DNA from: Allium sativum
Lineage: Eukaryota; Streptophyta; Magnoliopsida; Asparagales; Amaryllidaceae
NCBI GenBank assembly: GCA_030737875.1
Contig: CM060911.1
Span: 90,292,599-90,356,598 of the forward strand
DNA: 64,000 nt
Reading direction: 5' to 3'
In this document: positions 35,558-48,390 of the stretch, one piece after another
Position numbering within the stretch: the stretch's first letter is position 1
How the letters are laid out: each line of letters opens with the position of its first letter
Translations under genes and position numbers: made by a program
The notes under the pieces: generated by a model
Database searches by the model: none
Told to the model about the DNA's origin: nothing
Seen by the model: only the letters and a program-made list of their open reading frames with translations

Positions 35558-36513
35558 TGTAATAACCCGAAAATCTGGGCCAGTTTAAAATTTTTATTTT
35601 GGCAATTTTAGCGAATTTTGATTATTTAAAATGAATTATTTTAAATAATTTCGACGAGAAATTTATTTTGAATATAATTCGAACGTATATATTATATACG
35701 TCGTCGTTAGAATATAAATATTTATATATAGTTATAAATAGAATTGAAAATGGCGCGGTAGTTTGATAATTCGATTTCAAACTTCAAATGAATGTACCGG
35801 GTGCAAAACAATCCGGATTTTAGTAAAACCAAAAATAATGGAATCTAATAGTGAATATCTTTCCAACGAATCCGAAGAATCGAGATTTCATTGCGGGAAT
35901 CAAAAGATATGTCCAGTCGAAATTTCTGAATAGTCGCCATGGAATTCAGGCCCTTAAAAATGGACATTTTTCAAACGACCTCAGATTTCGACGAAACCAG
36001 TTTTGTTGGGTCCGTGATGTCGAGTTATTGCTAGATTCCAAATTTCATAATTTTTCGAATCAATATGTGAGCGTGGCAAAGGAAAACGCGTTTGACCAGT
36101 TTCAGTTGATTTTAATCGACTGGAAATTGTCCACTTTTCAAACGGTCTCAGAATTCGACGAAGCTAGTTTTGTTAGGACCGTATCGTCAATACGAAGCTA
36201 GAAAATATTTTTCGAGAATTTTTAGAGTTAGTATGCGACCCCGGTAATTTGAAATGTACGTTTAAAATTCAATATAGTGATTTAAATGTAAATTCAATGG
36301 AAACTGATTGTAACTATCGAATCAGCTTGTGATACATATCCCATTGTGTTCGGAATAGGGGTAAAACGTTAGGGACGACAGGCGGTGAGCCTCGTTTTGA
36401 AGTCGAAAATAAAAGTTGCTTTTTATGGAAAATTAAAAAAAAAACCTTTTCTCCCCCTCCCCCGTTAACCCGCTCTGGCCCCCCCCTCCTCTCCTTTTAA
36501 TCGAAACAGAAAT
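35558..36513 (+). mobile_element. 3' LTR of A, first segment (956 bp)
   Basis: Near-identical to 27508-28464. It stops at GAAAT, where element B inserted, and resumes at 51335. Confidence 0.95.
36509..36513. repeat. Target site duplication GAAAT, left of B
   Basis: Matches 51330-51334. The undisrupted site is visible at 28460-28464 in the left A LTR. Confidence 0.95.
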
Positions 36514-36528
36514 TGTAACGGCTGGAAA

Positions 36529-36553
36529 TTTCCGACTCCTCGAGAGTCGGAAA
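36529..36553 (-). other. Terminal U5 stem-loop, B left
   Basis: TTTCCGACT/AGTCGGAAA, 9 bp extendable by one pair, loop CCTCGAG, 15 bp inside the LTR end. The same in B right near 44635 and at the end of B' (10697-10722). Confidence 0.6.
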
Positions 36554-36897
36554 TTCCGAGACGTTAGTGAAAGAATTTAGAAGGTGAGAAAGAAAAGATA
36601 GAACTAATAGAATAGAAGAAGAAGAAGAACATCAGAATCATCAGATTAACACGAATCTCACAGCGGAACGAATAACATATAATATATAACATAACTTTGA
36701 AGTAAACAGTTATATATATACAATAGCACTTATCAGAGTACAACACTTACAACACAGCGGAAATAACTATAGCTATAGAATCTTGAAGTCTCCTGCTCCA
36801 AGCTCTCCAAGTATATCTGTAAATCCCGACTACTTGACTGCCCGTACAAATTTAGGCACCCAAGAGTTTAGGGAAAACAACAAAGTAAACTCCGGGT

Positions 36898-36911
36898 CAG
36901 TCATGGGACTG
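36898..36911 (-). promoter_or_regulatory. Conserved 3'-LTR hairpin, B left
   Basis: CAGTC-ATGG-GACTG on the plus strand. Confidence 0.6.
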
Positions 36912-38754
36912 GTATGAGTAAACAATTTAAACATGTATATGAACAAGTAAACGATATCTCATAAGACCACGCCGCATAACGGAACGGGTTTTTCCCTTAT
37001 GAGAATCCAAAATATCTTTATATCAAAACCCTTTTGATATTATAATAATGTCTATGTACAAATAGATATCAACTAGCAGAAACGCTTGCATCTCACGTTC
37101 TACATACATAGTATAAAATCATAAACCGCAGGGCGCTTATCGGAGAATGGATTCCAACAGACAAGGTATGGGAGCACCTTCTGAATAGTGTACTCTAGAG
37201 GTGATACACTCAGGGTTCAACAAGAACGTCTTGCAACCCGGCCACACATGACCGCTCACTCATTTAGCTTGAGTGTCGCGAATATATTGCCACCACGGTT
37301 ATAGGCCATCAAACCGTCATCCGAAGATACAGAATCAAAAAGAAGTATAAATATGAATATTCCCTAGATCGGTGACAATACACCCTGCTTGGGAATGACC
37401 CAACTAGCCATGCTGCCTAGCCCAACTTTTGTTACTTCCTGGTGTGAGGCTAGAAGCTACGTTTATCTTCAGAACATCTGATCACCATTCACTTTGAATG
37501 CCACATCGTCATACCCGCCAAATCACAAATTGACTTATTCAAAAATAGCACGGGTATACAGCTAAGAGAAACGAATTCCTCCGCCACCAAACGTGGATAC
37601 GTTTGAACAGATCAACTTACGCGATCCATTGGATATACTCTGTCAGACCTTCTTCCATATACGTTGTCCTGGGACTGGACAAACCGAAGGCACTATTCAG
37701 TATATCCATCTTAGTCACTGTTATCTATGACTTGTACAACAGCCCTTGCACTTTACTCCGTCTTCAATTTATCTTTGGCAGATATTGCTCGCAACGCTTA
37801 TGCCAATACAGAGTGGTTCTTTGGATAGAAATCCAACCGGTCTCTCCATATTAACAACGTTAAAATGGTAAAAACTTTGATAGTCTGTGATTCAACTATC
37901 AAATTAAAACATGTCGGTGTACAAACAACGATCTTATTTCCAAATGGAAATTCGATCGATCAATCATCATATGTTCATATTTCCTTATTTCATATATTTA
38001 GAAAATATATGTTATTAATCATTGGAAAACATTTCCATAGCTTATTTTCACATCACTATTATTTCACAACTATCAGTCCCTAACTGTAACTAGTATGAGA
38101 AAAATTCTCTAAGTATCAATCCGGAAGGTCGAAACCAACATCAGATCGTCACTTAGAAAACCATTCAACTTACCCTCTCCAGTTAGTTTCTGAATTTGCT
38201 TAACTCTATTTCTTAAATTCTTATCATGAAAACATTTCATTTTCTATGTTTAGAAAACATATCTGACTATATTTGGAAAACGTTTCCAAAACTCATTTAC
38301 GGATTTCCAATGAACGTTGTATAAAACATCGTTACGCTTAATCCATTAATCGCTTATTACTTAACTATATTTCAAATCAAACTTTTCTATCGAACCATAA
38401 CTATTCCTTTGTCAATTCTGAAGTCAATCAAGTTGGGGTATAATTACCTCTCAGACCTTAATTGAACAACGTCCTTTACTGTGAAATAGATGAAGCTCAT
38501 CACTCACTTTTTACAATCATTTGTTTATGCAAATTCTCGGATTCAGTTTACGAATCCACTTCTTATATGAAAACGTTTGATTATAACTATAACGTTATAA
38601 TTCCTAATTCTGCAATATCTAACCTAAATTATAACTTTATCTCCTAACTCGAATAATTTAACAGACACCTAATTTCTAAATCAATAACTAAATCTTGATT
38701 TAAACCCTGGAAAGTAAATAGTACTTTCCCGAATTCGCTATAATCGAATTCGAC

Positions 38755-40300
38755 GTATAACTCTCTTTCGAGTAATCTCTATTTGATTAACTCTTCTTCG
38801 AATAACCTATATTCGATTATCTCTCTTCGAATAACTCATATTCAAAATCTCTATCGAATAAACAATATTCGATCTCTTTCTTTCGAATATGCTATATTCG
38901 AAAATCTCCTTTCGATTTACTAATCGATAACTCCTTCCGATCAACTAAAATCGATAACTCCTTTAACTCTATTCGAATACTAATATTCGACTAACTCCTT
39001 TGGATCAACTCATTTGATTAACTCCTTCGAATAACTAATTCGAATAACTTACCTTTGAATAACCAATATTCGATTTACTCTAACTCGATTAACTTAATTC
39101 TAATCGATTTACTCCATTTCGATTCAACTTAATTCAAATTGATTAACTTAACTCAAATTGATTAACTCCTTTCTAATAACTAAATTCGATTTAACTCTAA
39201 TTGAATAACTAATATTCAATTAACTCTTACGTGTTTAACTCTATTTGAATAAGTAATTCAAGTCACTCTAATGTGTTTAACTCTATTCAAATATCTAATT
39301 CGAATAACTCATTTCGAATAACTAAATTCGATTAACTCTTTTAACTTTACTCGAATAACTATATTCGATTAACACCTTCTTTCGAATAACTATATTTGAT
39401 TAACTCTTCGACTAACTCCTTTGGATTAACTAACTTCGAATAACTCCTTTGGATTAACTAACTTCGAATAACCAATATTCGATAACTACTCTTTGAATAA
39501 ATAATATTCGGTAACTCTTCTCAAATGAATAACATTTGGTTTCTCCACTCAAATAAAATATATTCGATTACTCTCCCCTCGAATATACTATATTCGATAA
39601 CTCTACTTCGAATAAGTGATATTCGGCAACTTTACTCGATTAACTCCACTTGGATAACTCTAACTGGTCAACTCTAACTGGTCAACTTTAACTGAGTAAC
39701 TCTAACTGATCAACTTTAACTGGTCAACTTTAAATGGTCAACTTTAACTGGTCAACTCTAACTGTTTATCTTTAACTGGTAAACTTTAACTGGTCAACCC
39801 TAACTGTTTATCTTTAACTGGTAAACTTTAACTGGTTAACTCAAATGGTTTAACCTAACTTGATTTACTTGTCTCGGTTAACCGAACTAATCCACTTGGT
39901 TTAACTTAGTTAATTCACTTTGATTAACTCTAACTGATTTACTTAGTTTAACTTAGCTAATTCACTTTGTTTGACGCAACTAATCCACTTTGATTTACAA
40001 ATTAGTTTAACTTAACTAAGTCACTTAGTTTGACGCAACTAATTCACTTTGATTTACCAATTAGTTTAACTTAACTAATTCACTTCGATTAACCGCTTAG
40101 TTTATCTTAACTAATTTACTTTGGTTAACTTAACCAATTACTTTGATTTACTCGACTAACTTGCTTTGGTTAACCTAACAAATTACTTTGTTTTAACTCT
40201 ATTCGAATAAGTAGTTCGAATCACTCTAATGTGTTTTAACTCTATTCAAATATCTAATTCGAATAACTTATCTCGAATAACTAAATTCGATTAACTCCTT
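38755..40300 (-). repeat. Degenerate palindromic arrays, B left LTR
   Basis: Two merging arrays. 38755-39620 has TTCGAATAACTATATTCGAT-type units. 39640-40200 has 14-bp AACTGGTCAACTTT units giving way to TTTAACTTAACTAATTCACT units. Confidence 0.85.
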
Positions 40301-41224
40301 TTATTAACGTTTATTCATTTCAAAAGATTTCCTTTTTACAACGTTTATCTATTGATAAAGATTTACTTTTTTTACAACGTTTATCCATTTATAAAGATTT
40401 ACTTTTAGTAACGGTTCTTCACTTTATAAATGTCCTTTTAATAACGTTTCTACTTCTCTATATAAGTCCAGACTTATATATATTCCATTTATCAACGATA
40501 AATAATTTATTTAATTTATAAAACATTATTTATAAATTAATCTACTTCAATTTATCTGTTTAAAACAGATTTCCTATTTAATATCTCATTTAAATCCATA
40601 TCGTGTTATACCGTGTGCGAAGCACGGGTTTTAAATCTATCCTTGTATCATTCTATTTATTTTCCGAACAAGTGTTCCTTTATTCTATTTATTTTCTAAA
40701 TAAATATTTCCTGTTTATAAAACTCTATTTGTTTTATAAATACTTCCTTTTATAAAACCGTGTTCGTTTTATAAATAATTTCCTTTTATAAAATCCTATG
40801 ATTTTATAAAATTTCTTTATTTCAATATACATTGAAATATTCTTTTTCACTACTCAGGGTTTCTTATGATATTTAAAATATCAAACAACGATGATCAATA
40901 TCGTTCTAACATCCAAAATCAATAACAGATTATAAATCACACATATATCAGAATATATGAAAACAGTAAAATAATTGTTGAGGAATCCAGTCGGATTCCT
41001 CTAACCTGTTTCCCTGCATCCACAGATGTTACACAATGAAATATACATCAATTTCATTCCAACATGAAATATACTGATGAACTGAATCAATATTTGATTG
41101 TCATTTATATATATATAACTATATCTATGTTTCAATCAAATCTATTTAACAGTCCAAACTATCAATACACAGCAATCAAATCATTTAACACAGTTTATAT
41201 AAAAATATAAACTGAGGAGAGTTA

Positions 41225-41239
41225 GTGAGTTTTACTCAC
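41225..41239 (-). promoter_or_regulatory. Splice-donor-like hairpin, B left
   Basis: The minus strand reads GCGCCAAG then GTGAGTAAAACTCAC then TAACTC. Perfect 6-bp arms GTGAGT/ACTCAC with a 3-nt loop. Confidence 0.5.
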
Positions 41240-42427
41240 CTTGGCGCATTAACCGTTCAATAACGATTTACGTCAGTTCAGTATCGCACGTTCAAGTCCG
41301 CTTATGCTTCTTTTCCCACTCGCGAGCACTACTCCGCATTCGAACCCTTGTTCAATGTTGTGATTGCCAGACACAAACCGCCTTCTACATCCTACAGCAG
41401 ATGCGTGCGCTTCCTTATTTCCATCCTCATCTTCTACGTAGTATGAACCCTGACCCCACCCGAGTAACCACTACTGCATACACTCCATTATGTTTAAAAC
41501 CAACCTGCTCCTCTTTAGCACCCCCTCCATGCTTACTGTGACATCAATCAGCATCTGTTATAACCAGAAATGCACACGTCGGATCCTTCTCACTACATAC
41601 CCTCTTGAACACAGTAACTCCACCTGCGTCACTATTACTCCGAGCTTGCCTCCCTTCAGTTCGAAAAGGACTCCACCACTACCACTTTCAACCAGTCAAT
41701 CCCCTCCTTCAGCCTCCGACAGTTGCTCCAGAACCCAAAACATGCATCGTTCCTACACATTTCAGTGCGCATGCACCATGCAGATGATATACAAACTTGA
41801 AGCCCTTCATGTCACCTCTTCTTTCACCGCACTCCCCTGTTCTCGGCTATCTCTACTCCGACCTCTTCCCCGACCTAGGCGACCCCATCTTTCTCCCCAC
41901 AATTTAATCTACCGTATGTACTTCTGCAACTAAAACCATTTCGTTTACTGGTTCCACCCTCTACAACAAACCTCCATTCGCAGTGCCTCTCCACATACAC
42001 AGCTCGCGCCATTCAAACTCACAAACCATCGAAATCCTTCATCGCTTCATCCATCAGCACTCGACGCTTCCTGCTACTGGCTATCGACATCAGGGATTGA
42101 TCGCACAAAGTCTCCACCGAACACCCTTGCAGTGCTCGAATAAGCACAAGAACCCCGAACCCTAGGCATTATTGTTGTACGTCGAACACAGACCCGAAGG
42201 CCGATCCCACTAATCCACTCACGAGTTTGAAGAGCAGAGTAACACGATGTCGAATATACAGGTTAAAGGATTTTAGGATTTTAGGATTTTCATTTTCTTT
42301 TTCATTGATTTTAGAAATGGCGAATTGGTTTTCCAGAAAAGAGAAGTGCGGTTCATTTCGTTTAAAGAGTGGAGGCGCAGATGCGAAGTGAACCAAGAAT
42401 TCGGTTTAGAAATACTTTAAGGGTTGT

Positions 42428-42436
42428 TATATATAA
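42428..42436 (-). promoter_or_regulatory. TATA box of LTR B (left copy)
   Basis: The minus strand reads CTTATATATAACAACC about 0.8 kb from the sense start of the LTR. Confidence 0.5.
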
Positions 42437-43241
42437 GGATTTCCTTTTTGATTTAAGGGGAGATTTAGAGGCCACGTTTTCCTCTTACGTCCATGAATTT
42501 GATTTGGTCCATAGCTGTCCACGTGAGTGATGAATGTGGCTTTGTTTGATCCACATAATGAAGACTAGGTTAAGATAATTATTTTACGCTTGAGAATAAC
42601 CCATTATGCGGAACTCTGTTTGTTCACGGACTGATATGAAAGTACCAGTGAGTCGTACAATGTATCACGATCCCAAAAATGTAATAATACCGGTAGATGG
42701 ACTCATATTGTGAAACCCCAAAATTTCGATACAGGGTGCCAAATACTCCAAATAAAAAGTCACTTATTAAATTAATTAAAAATTACCATAAATTTCTAAA
42801 AATTAAATTATCACTATGTCTCTAAAGAACCTTGTCTAAATTCAAACCCCATATCTAGTTATATTGAAAAACCCTTTTATAACGTAAATAAAGCGTTGCA
42901 AATTATAAAGGAATTCCACAGCGACTTTTCTAAAATTTGATTTGGACATATCTCAACATCTACCCGACGAAATCCTGATTTTCCTCTTCCACTAGAAAGA
43001 TATACTCTACCAGCTCCACACGTTTCTTGTTTCACAGAAATCCGGCTTAAAATGAATCATGTACATTCAGTTGAAGTTCAAATCGCCAAATAGCGAACTG
43101 CAGCGCTATTTCAAGCTCTATTTTAATTATATTATAATTATACGTTCGAACGTTGTACTTTAAGTTATCGATATCGCCAAACCGATATATAAATCATTAA
43201 ATAAATTAATTATTCGACAGCTAACAAAACGCGCCATTACA

Positions 43242-43255
43242 GACTTCCCCCCTTA
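43242..43255 (-). other. Polypurine tract of element B
   Basis: The minus strand reads TTTAAGGGGGGAAGTC right against the 3' LTR. Preceded by CGAGGACGAAATTATT. Confidence 0.9.
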
Positions 43256-43424
43256 AAATAATTTCGTCCTCGAAATTGCTAAGCTAGGAAAATGCTACCA
43301 ACTTTACTACTAGATTCAAATATCTTTTAGTTTACTTCTCAACTCCAGTTTCAACTGAACCATTAAATTTTCAATTAAATTATTAATTCATTCTGGCTAA
43401 CTGAATTTCCATAAATCATGAGAA

Positions 43425-43620
43425 TGTTCTAACGCTTGGAATTTTCGAAAAATTTCGCCGTATCCTCCTTTGTATTGGTCAATAGTACAAACCACCCCTC
43501 GCCTCTCTAGGCCTTCTCCAACCCCGAAGAAAACCAAACAGCCAAGCTGCTTGCCGATTCGGCTCATAAAATCCAAACTCATATATAATATAAACTTGTA
43601 CCTTTTTGTCGGGCATTTAA
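43425..43620 (-). other. Conserved 3' internal block, B
   Basis: The minus strand contains GCCCGACAAAAAGGTACAAG, the small inverted repeat GCCGA-T-TCGGC and GGATACGGCGAAATTTTTCG. Confidence 0.6.
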
Positions 43621-44033
43621 CTCTATCCCTTTCATCTGCTACCACTTCAACATATACCAATGTTATCCATTCCCATTTGATCTCCAATCAGTTCATATCC
43701 TCAAATCCAAATCGAATTTCATTCGAACTCTAATATCAAATTCCAAATTATTGACTTATCAATTTGGTTCCATTCTAGATTATCTCTAATCCAATTCAAT
43801 TTTATTTAACTCGGTTCAAGTTAAATTTCAATTTATTTTTACCATCTCATTTTATTTAACTTCATTGGTTAAATTTTAATTCCAGAACTTAAGTTCCTGG
43901 GTTTCTTTCAAATCAATTTGAAATCATAATGCCAATTCAAAACCTTTGAATTTCTAAACAACTTGTTTTCTCAAAACTATTCAAAAACAAAACCTTTGGT
44001 AGTAATCCTTCACTTAGAACTCAAAAATCAACA

Positions 44034-44059
44034 CTGATGATGTCTAGATTCATCATCAG
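44034..44059 (-). other. Candidate RNA dimerisation hairpin, B
   Basis: Stem CTGATGATG/CATCATCAG (9 bp), 8-nt loop carrying the palindrome TCTAGA. Confidence 0.55.
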
Positions 44060-44605
44060 AATCTATTTTCCAGCTATCGAAGTGAGTTCAATACTATATC
44101 ATTTTCAATTTGAAAAACATTTTCAAAATCTCCCAGGAACTTAAAATTTCCTTATTTTAATTCCAAATTTTGGTTTAAATTCAGATTTACTCATCTGATT
44201 TCACTTATATGAATTCTGTTGGTTATGTATAACCCTTTCACTATATAATCTTACTCGATCATAATTACAACCAATATATCTAATATATTAAAATTTTGAT
44301 ATATATAAATATATCTCTATATCAAAATATACTTTGGGTAAAGTTTAATTTCACTTACCCTCTTTCAAAACATATCGTGACGACCCATCGTATTTGAGTG
44401 TTTATTTACTCCTACCGATACAGTGGATCAAACTGATCGACCAGAACTCATAAACAACTCAGCCAATGAATCTCCACAATATAAAACCATTTTTATATCA
44501 AATACAAATACGCACTCGTATATATACACTCAACTCAATCTAGGATATTTCTAATCCCATCTCTATCGAGTTACGCCACAGAGCCAAGGTAATCACTTAA
44601 CTTAA

Positions 44606-44617
44606 GCTCTGATACCA
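44606..44617 (-). other. Primer binding site of element B (tRNA-Met)
   Basis: The minus strand reads TGGTATCAGAGC, two bases from the 5' LTR at 44620. Confidence 0.95.
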
Positions 44618-45000
44618 ACTGTAACGGCTGGAAATTTCCGACTCCTCGAGAGTCGGAAATTCCGAGACGTTAGTGAAAGAATTTAGAAGGTGAGAAAGAA
44701 AAGATAGAACTAATAGAATAGAAGAAGAAGAACATCAGAATCATCAGATTAACACGAATCTCACAGCGGAACGAATAACATATAATATATAACATAACTT
44801 TGAAGTAAACAGTTATATATATACAATAGCACTTATCAGAGTACAACACTTACAACACAGCGGAAATAACTATAGCTATAGAATCTTGAAGTCTCCTGCT
44901 CCAAGCTCTCCAAGTATATCTGTAAATCCCGACTACTTGACTGCCCGTACAAATTTAGGCACCCAAGAGTTTAGGGAAAACAACAAAGTAAACTCCGGGT

Positions 45001-45014
45001 CAGTCATGGGACTG
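45001..45014 (-). promoter_or_regulatory. Conserved 3'-LTR hairpin, B right
   Basis: Identical to the left B copy. Confidence 0.6.
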
Positions 45015-46855
45015 GTATGAGTAAACAATTTAAACATGTATATGAACAAGTAAACGATATCTCATAAGACCACGCCGCATAACGGAACGGGTTTTTCCCT
45101 TATGAGAATCCAGAATATCTTTATATCAAAACCCTTTTGATATTATAATAATGTCTATGTACAAATAGATATCAACTAGCAGAAATGCTTGCATCTCACG
45201 TTCTACATACATAGTATAAAATCATAAACCGCAGGGCGCTTATCGGAGAATGGATTCCAACAGACAAGGTATGGGAGCACCTTCTGAATAATGTACTCTA
45301 GAGGTGATACACTCAGGGTTCAACAAGAACGTCTTGCAACCCGGCCACACATGACCGCTCACTCATTTAGCTTGAGTGTCGCGAATATATTGCCACCACG
45401 GTTATAGGCCATCAAACCGTCATCCGAAGATACAGAATCAAAAAGAAGTATAAATATGAATATTCCCTAGATCGGTGACAATACACCCTGCTTGGGAATG
45501 ACCCAACTAGCCATGCTGCCTAGCCCAACTTTTGTTACTTCCTGGTGTGAGGCTAGAAGCTACGTTTATCTTCAGAACATCTGATCACCATTCACTTTGA
45601 ATGCCACATCGTCATACCCGCCAAATCACAAATTGACTTATTCAAAAATAGCACGGGTATACAGCTAAGAGAAACGAATTCCTCCGCCACCAAACGTGGA
45701 TACGTTTGAACAGATCAACTTACGCGATCCATTGGATATACTCTGTCAGACCTTCTTCCATATACGTTGTCCTGGGACTGGACAAACCGAAGGCACTATT
45801 CAGTATATCCATCTTAGTCACTGTTATCTAAGACTTGTACAACAGCCCTTGCACTTTACTCCGTCTTCAATTTATTTTTGGCAGATATTGCTCGCAACGC
45901 TTATGCCAATACAGAGTGGTTCTTTGGATAGAAATCCAACCGGTCTCTCCATATTAACAACGTTAAAATGGTAAAAACTTTGATAGTCTGTGATTCAACT
46001 ATCAAATTAAAACATGTCGGTGTACAAACAACGATCTTATTTCCAAATGGAAATTCGATCGATCAATCATCATATGTTCATATTTCCTTATTTCATATAT
46101 TTAGAAAATATATGTTATTAATCATTGGAAAACATTTCCATAGCTTATTTTCACATCACTATTATTTCGCAACTATCAGTCCCTAACTGTAACTAGTATG
46201 AGAACAATTCTCTAAGTATCAATCCGGAAGGTCGAAACCAACATCAGATCGTCACTTAGAAAACCATTCAACTTACCCTCTCCAGTTAGTTTCTGAATTT
46301 GCTTAACTCTATTTCTTAAATTCTTATCATGAAAACATTTCATTTTCTATGTTTAGAAAACATATCTGACTATATTTGGAAAACGTTTCCAAAACTCATT
46401 TACGGATTTCCAATGAACGTTGTATAAAACATCGTTACGCTTAATCCATTAATCGCTTATTACTTAACTATATTTCAAATCAACCTTTTCTATCGAACCA
46501 TAACTATTCCTTTGTCAATTCTGAAGTCAATCAAGTTGGGGTATAATTACCTCTCAGACCTTAATTGAACAACGTCCTTTACTGTGAAATAGATGAAGCT
46601 CATCACTCACTTTTTACAATCATTTGTTTATGCAAATTCTCGGATTCAGGTTACGAATCCACTTCTTATATGAAAACGTTTGATTATAACTATAACGTTA
46701 TAATTCCTACTTCTGCAATATCTAACCTAAATTATAACTTTATCTCCTAACTCGAATAATTTAACAGACACCTAATTTCTAAATCAATAACTAAATCTTG
46801 ATTTAAACCCTGGAAAGTAAATAGTACTTTCCCGAATTCGCTATAATCGAATTCG

Positions 46856-48390
46856 ACGTATAACTCTCTTTCGAGTAATCTCTATTTGATTAACTCTTCT
46901 TCGAATAACCTATATTCGATTATCTCTCTTCGAATAACTCATATTCGAAATCTCTCTCGAATAAACAATATTCGATCTCTTTCTTTCGAATATGCTATAT
47001 TCGAAAATCTCCTTTCGATTTACTAATCGATAACTCCTTCTGATCAACTAAAATCGATAACTCCTTTAACTCTATTCGAATACTAATATTCGACTAACTC
47101 CTTTGGATCAACTCATTTGATTAACTCCTTCGAATAACTAATTCGAATAACTTACCTTTGAATAACCAATATTCGATTTACTCTAACTCGATTAACTAAA
47201 TTCTAATCGATTTACTCCATTTCGATTCAACTTAATTCAAATTGATTAACTTAACTCAAATTGATTAACTCCTTTCGAATAACTAAATTCGATTTAACTC
47301 TAATTGAATAACTAATATTCAATTAACTCTTACGTGTTTAACTCTATTTGAATAAGTAATTCAAGTCACTCTAATGTGTTTAACTCTATTCAAATATCTA
47401 ATTCGAATAACTCATTTCGAATAACTAAATTCGATTAACTCTTTTAACTTTACTCGAATAACTATATTCGATTAACACCTTCTTTCGAATAACTATATTT
47501 GATTAACTCTTCGACTAACTCCTTTGGATTAACTAACTTCGAATAACTCCTTTGGATTAACTAACTTCGAATAACCAATATTCGATAACTACTCTTCGAA
47601 TAAATAATATTCGGTAACTCTTCTCAAATGGATAACATTTGGTTTCTCCACTCAAATAAACTATATTCGATTACTCTCCCCTCGAATATACTATATTCGA
47701 TAACTCTACTTCGAATAAGTTATATTCGGCAACTTTACTCGATTAACTCCACTTGGATAACTCTAACTGGTCAACTCTAACTGGTCAACTTTAACTGAGT
47801 AACTCTAACTGATCAACTTTAACTGGTCAACTTTAACTGGTCAACTTTAACTGGTCAACTCTAACTGTTTATCTTTAACTGGTCAACCCTAACTGTTTAT
47901 CTTTAACTGGTAAACTTTAACTGGTTAACTCAAATGGTTTAACCTAACTTGATTTACTTGTCTCGGTTAACCGAACTAATCCACTTGGTTTAACTTAGTT
48001 AATTCACTTTGATTAACTCTAACTGATTTACTTAGTTTAACTTAGCTAATTCACTTTGTTTGACGCAACTAATCCACTTTGATTTACAAATTAGTTTAGC
48101 TTAACTAAGTCACTTAGTTTGACGCAACTAATTCACTTTGATTTACCAATTAGTTTAACTTAACTAATTCACTTCGATTAACCGCTTAGTTTATCTTAAC
48201 TAATTTACTTTGGTTAACTTAACCAATTACTTTGATTTACTCGACTAACTTGCTTTGGTTAACCTAACAAATTACTTTGTTTTAACTCTATTCGAATAAG
48301 TAATTTGAATCACTCTAATGTGTTTTAACTCTATTCAAATATCTAATTCGAATAACTTATTTCGAATAACTAAATTCGATTAACTCCTTT
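46856..48390 (-). repeat. Degenerate palindromic arrays, B right LTR
   Basis: Counterpart of 38755-40300 with a few substitutions and one short unit deletion. Confidence 0.85.

Larger units (their letters stand above)
36514..43241 (-). mobile_element. 3' LTR of B (left copy, 6.73 kb)
   Basis: Plus-strand ends TGTAACGGCTGG and GCGCCATTACA. Contents from left: terminal stem (36529), CAGTC hairpin (36898), repeat arrays (38755-40300), the 8-bp stem near 40982, donor-like hairpin (41225), family-specific leader (41240-42420), TATA (42428) and 5' block (42660-43160). A 147-codon open frame (41490-41933, plus) is antisense to the element and is duplicated in the other LTR, with no recognised domain. 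Confidence 0.95.
43242..44619 (-). mobile_element. Internal domain of element B (1.38 kb, non-coding)
   Basis: From the primer site leftwards: a leader with CGATCAGTTTGATCCACTGT, the dimerisation-type hairpin (44034-44059), an AT-rich middle, the conserved 3' block (43425-43620), and the purine tract. A 96-codon frame over the 3' block (43687-43397) is open, but its C counterpart is broken by stops and it shows no known domain. Gag, pol and env are absent. Confidence 0.9.

Noticed and set aside
38755..40300. Repeat arrays as a CRISPR-like or centromeric satellite array
   Set aside because: Units are degenerate, lack unique spacers of constant length, and lie inside LTRs of a plant element.
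41490..41933. 147-codon open frame, repeated at 49578-50021
   Set aside because: Antisense to the element, inside the leader cassette, no domain; duplication is explained by its being in both LTRs.
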